Assembly: GCA_903925985.1 (NCBI GenBank)
Contig: CAIYHK010000276.1
Coordinates: forward strand, 1 to 7,004
Reading direction: 5' to 3'
From: an uncultured Actinomycetes bacterium
GTDB lineage: Bacteria; Actinomycetota; Acidimicrobiia; Acidimicrobiales; Ilumatobacteraceae
Length of the DNA: 7,004 nucleotides
Shown here one piece after another: positions 6,333 to 7,004 of this stretch. The notes under the pieces are model-generated. The model was not told the origin of the DNA. It saw only the letters and a program-made list of their open reading frames with translations, and did not search any database. The translations under genes were made by a program, and so were the position numbers. Every line of letters starts with the position of its first letter. Position 1 is the first letter of the stretch.

Positions 6333-7004
6333 AGTCGAATCCAGGCTGACTAAACAGACCCTTCATTGCCTCAATATTTTCCAGAGCACGACCCGTGCCA
6401 ATCACAACAGAAAGCAAGGGCTCAGGTGCAAGGTACACGGGCATTCCTGTTTCGGTTTGCATGCGTCGATCAAGTCCAGCAAGCAACGCTCCACCGCCAG
6501 AGAGAATTATCCCGCGCTCCATGATGTCGGCCGCTAACTCAGGTGGCGTGCGGTCCAGTGCTTGTTTCACAGCATCAATGATGGCACTGACAGGCTCGGC
6601 TAAAGCTTCACGAACATCTTCGGTAGCAATCTCAACGGATTTAGGCAAACCAGTTATCAGATCCTTGCCACCAACTTCGAAAATCATCTCTTGATCAAGC
6701 GGCCATGCGGATCCCATTGCAATCTTCACTTCTTCTGCAGTGCGATCACCGATTGCAAGCGAGTGCTCGCGACGCACCCAATCAACGATTGCGGCATCCA
6801 ACTCGTCGCCCCCAACACGGACCGAGAGTGATGAAACGATTCCACCAAGCGAGATCACTGCCACTTCCGTGGTCCCGCCACCGATGTCCACGATCATGTT
6901 TCCGCTTGGTTCATGCACCGGCATGTCAGCACCGATGGCAGCAGCCATGGGCTCTTCAATCAAATACACCGGGCGCCGGGCGCCTGCATACTCAGCGGCA
7001 TCCT
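6331..7004 (-). CDS. mreB: Rod-shape-determining protein MreB, actin-like (partial, N-terminus outside window)
   Basis: Bacterial actin homologue that polymerises on ATP into membrane-associated filaments and positions the lateral-wall synthesis complex. The reading frame is open to the right edge; 223 residues are visible, starting DAAEYAGARR, and roughly the first 120 of the usual ~345 are missing. Visible family signatures, numbered in the fragment: LIEEPMAAAIGA at 14-25; the phosphate-2 loop DIGGGTTEVAVI at 39-50; VGGDELD at 63-69; KIAMGSA at 93-99; PPELAADIMERG at 153-164; and the adenosine motif LSGGGALL at 167-174. Together these match MreB rather than FtsA, DnaK or ParM. The gene ends in TGA. 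A Shine-Dalgarno-like GAGGA for mreC overlaps that stop codon, and the gap to mreC is 15 nt, so this looks like the upstream gene of an mreBCD operon. The in-frame GTG at 6969 is internal (Val in PVYLIEEP), not a start. No frame damage is seen. Confidence 0.97.
   Translation of the reverse strand, partial: DAAEYAGARRPVYLIEEPMAAAIGADMPVHEPSGNMIVDIGGGTTEVAVISLGGIVSSLSVRVGGDELDAAIVDWVRREHSLAIGDRTAEEVKIAMGSAWPLDQEMIFEVGGKDLITGLPKSVEIATEDVREALAEPVSAIIDAVKQALDRTPPELAADIMERGIILSGGGALLAGLDRRMQTETGMPVYLAPEPLLSVVIGTGRALENIEAMKGLFSQPGFD

Overview
The window is one co-directional run of genes on the minus strand, read from the right edge to the left: mreB (partial), mreC, mreD, a class B penicillin-binding protein of the PBP2/MrdA type, rodA, and the N-terminal half of an RNase E/G-type ribonuclease. 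It is a bacterial cell-shape (elongasome) operon followed by an RNA-decay gene. There are no tRNA or rRNA genes, mobile elements, CRISPR arrays or phage genes. The plus strand carries only antisense shadow frames.

Organism: gene order mreB-mreC-mreD-PBP2-rodA followed by an RNase E/G gene is typical of rod-shaped or elongasome-bearing Actinobacteria (for example Streptomyces). The Thr/Pro-rich low-complexity linker in MreC, the long Arg/Gly-rich N-terminal extension of RNase E/G and the intermediate base composition (neither AT-rich nor as GC-rich as Streptomyces) would suit an Acidimicrobiia-like or freshwater/marine actinobacterium. This is inference from style, not a phylogenetic result.

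Layout: 7004-6331 mreB C-terminal two thirds; 15-nt gap; 6315-5296 mreC; 4-nt GTGA overlap; 5299-4745 mreD; 36-nt gap holding a perfect 14-bp palindrome; 4708-2537 PBP2; 2-nt gap; 2534-1362 rodA (start moved inward from an upstream GTG); 192-nt intergenic region 1361-1170 with several small hairpins; 1169-1 RNase E/G, running off the left edge. Spacing from mreB to rodA is so tight that one transcript with translational coupling is likely. The rodA-rne gap is the only place with room for a terminator, promoter or structured leader.

How the genes work together: MreB forms cytoplasmic filaments under the membrane. MreC and MreD link them across the membrane to the PBP2 transpeptidase and the RodA SEDS glycosyltransferase, which together polymerise and cross-link peptidoglycan along the lateral wall. 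The RNase E/G gene is functionally separate (rRNA processing, mRNA decay) but is a recurrent neighbour: in E. coli the RNase G gene also lies just downstream of mreBCD.

I do not see a previously undescribed system here. The points most worth a second look are the structured rodA-rne interval, the Arg/Gly-rich N-terminal arm of the ribonuclease, a four-cysteine cluster between the PBP2 active-site motifs, the palindrome at the mreD-PBP2 junction, and the altered TDF loop of RodA.
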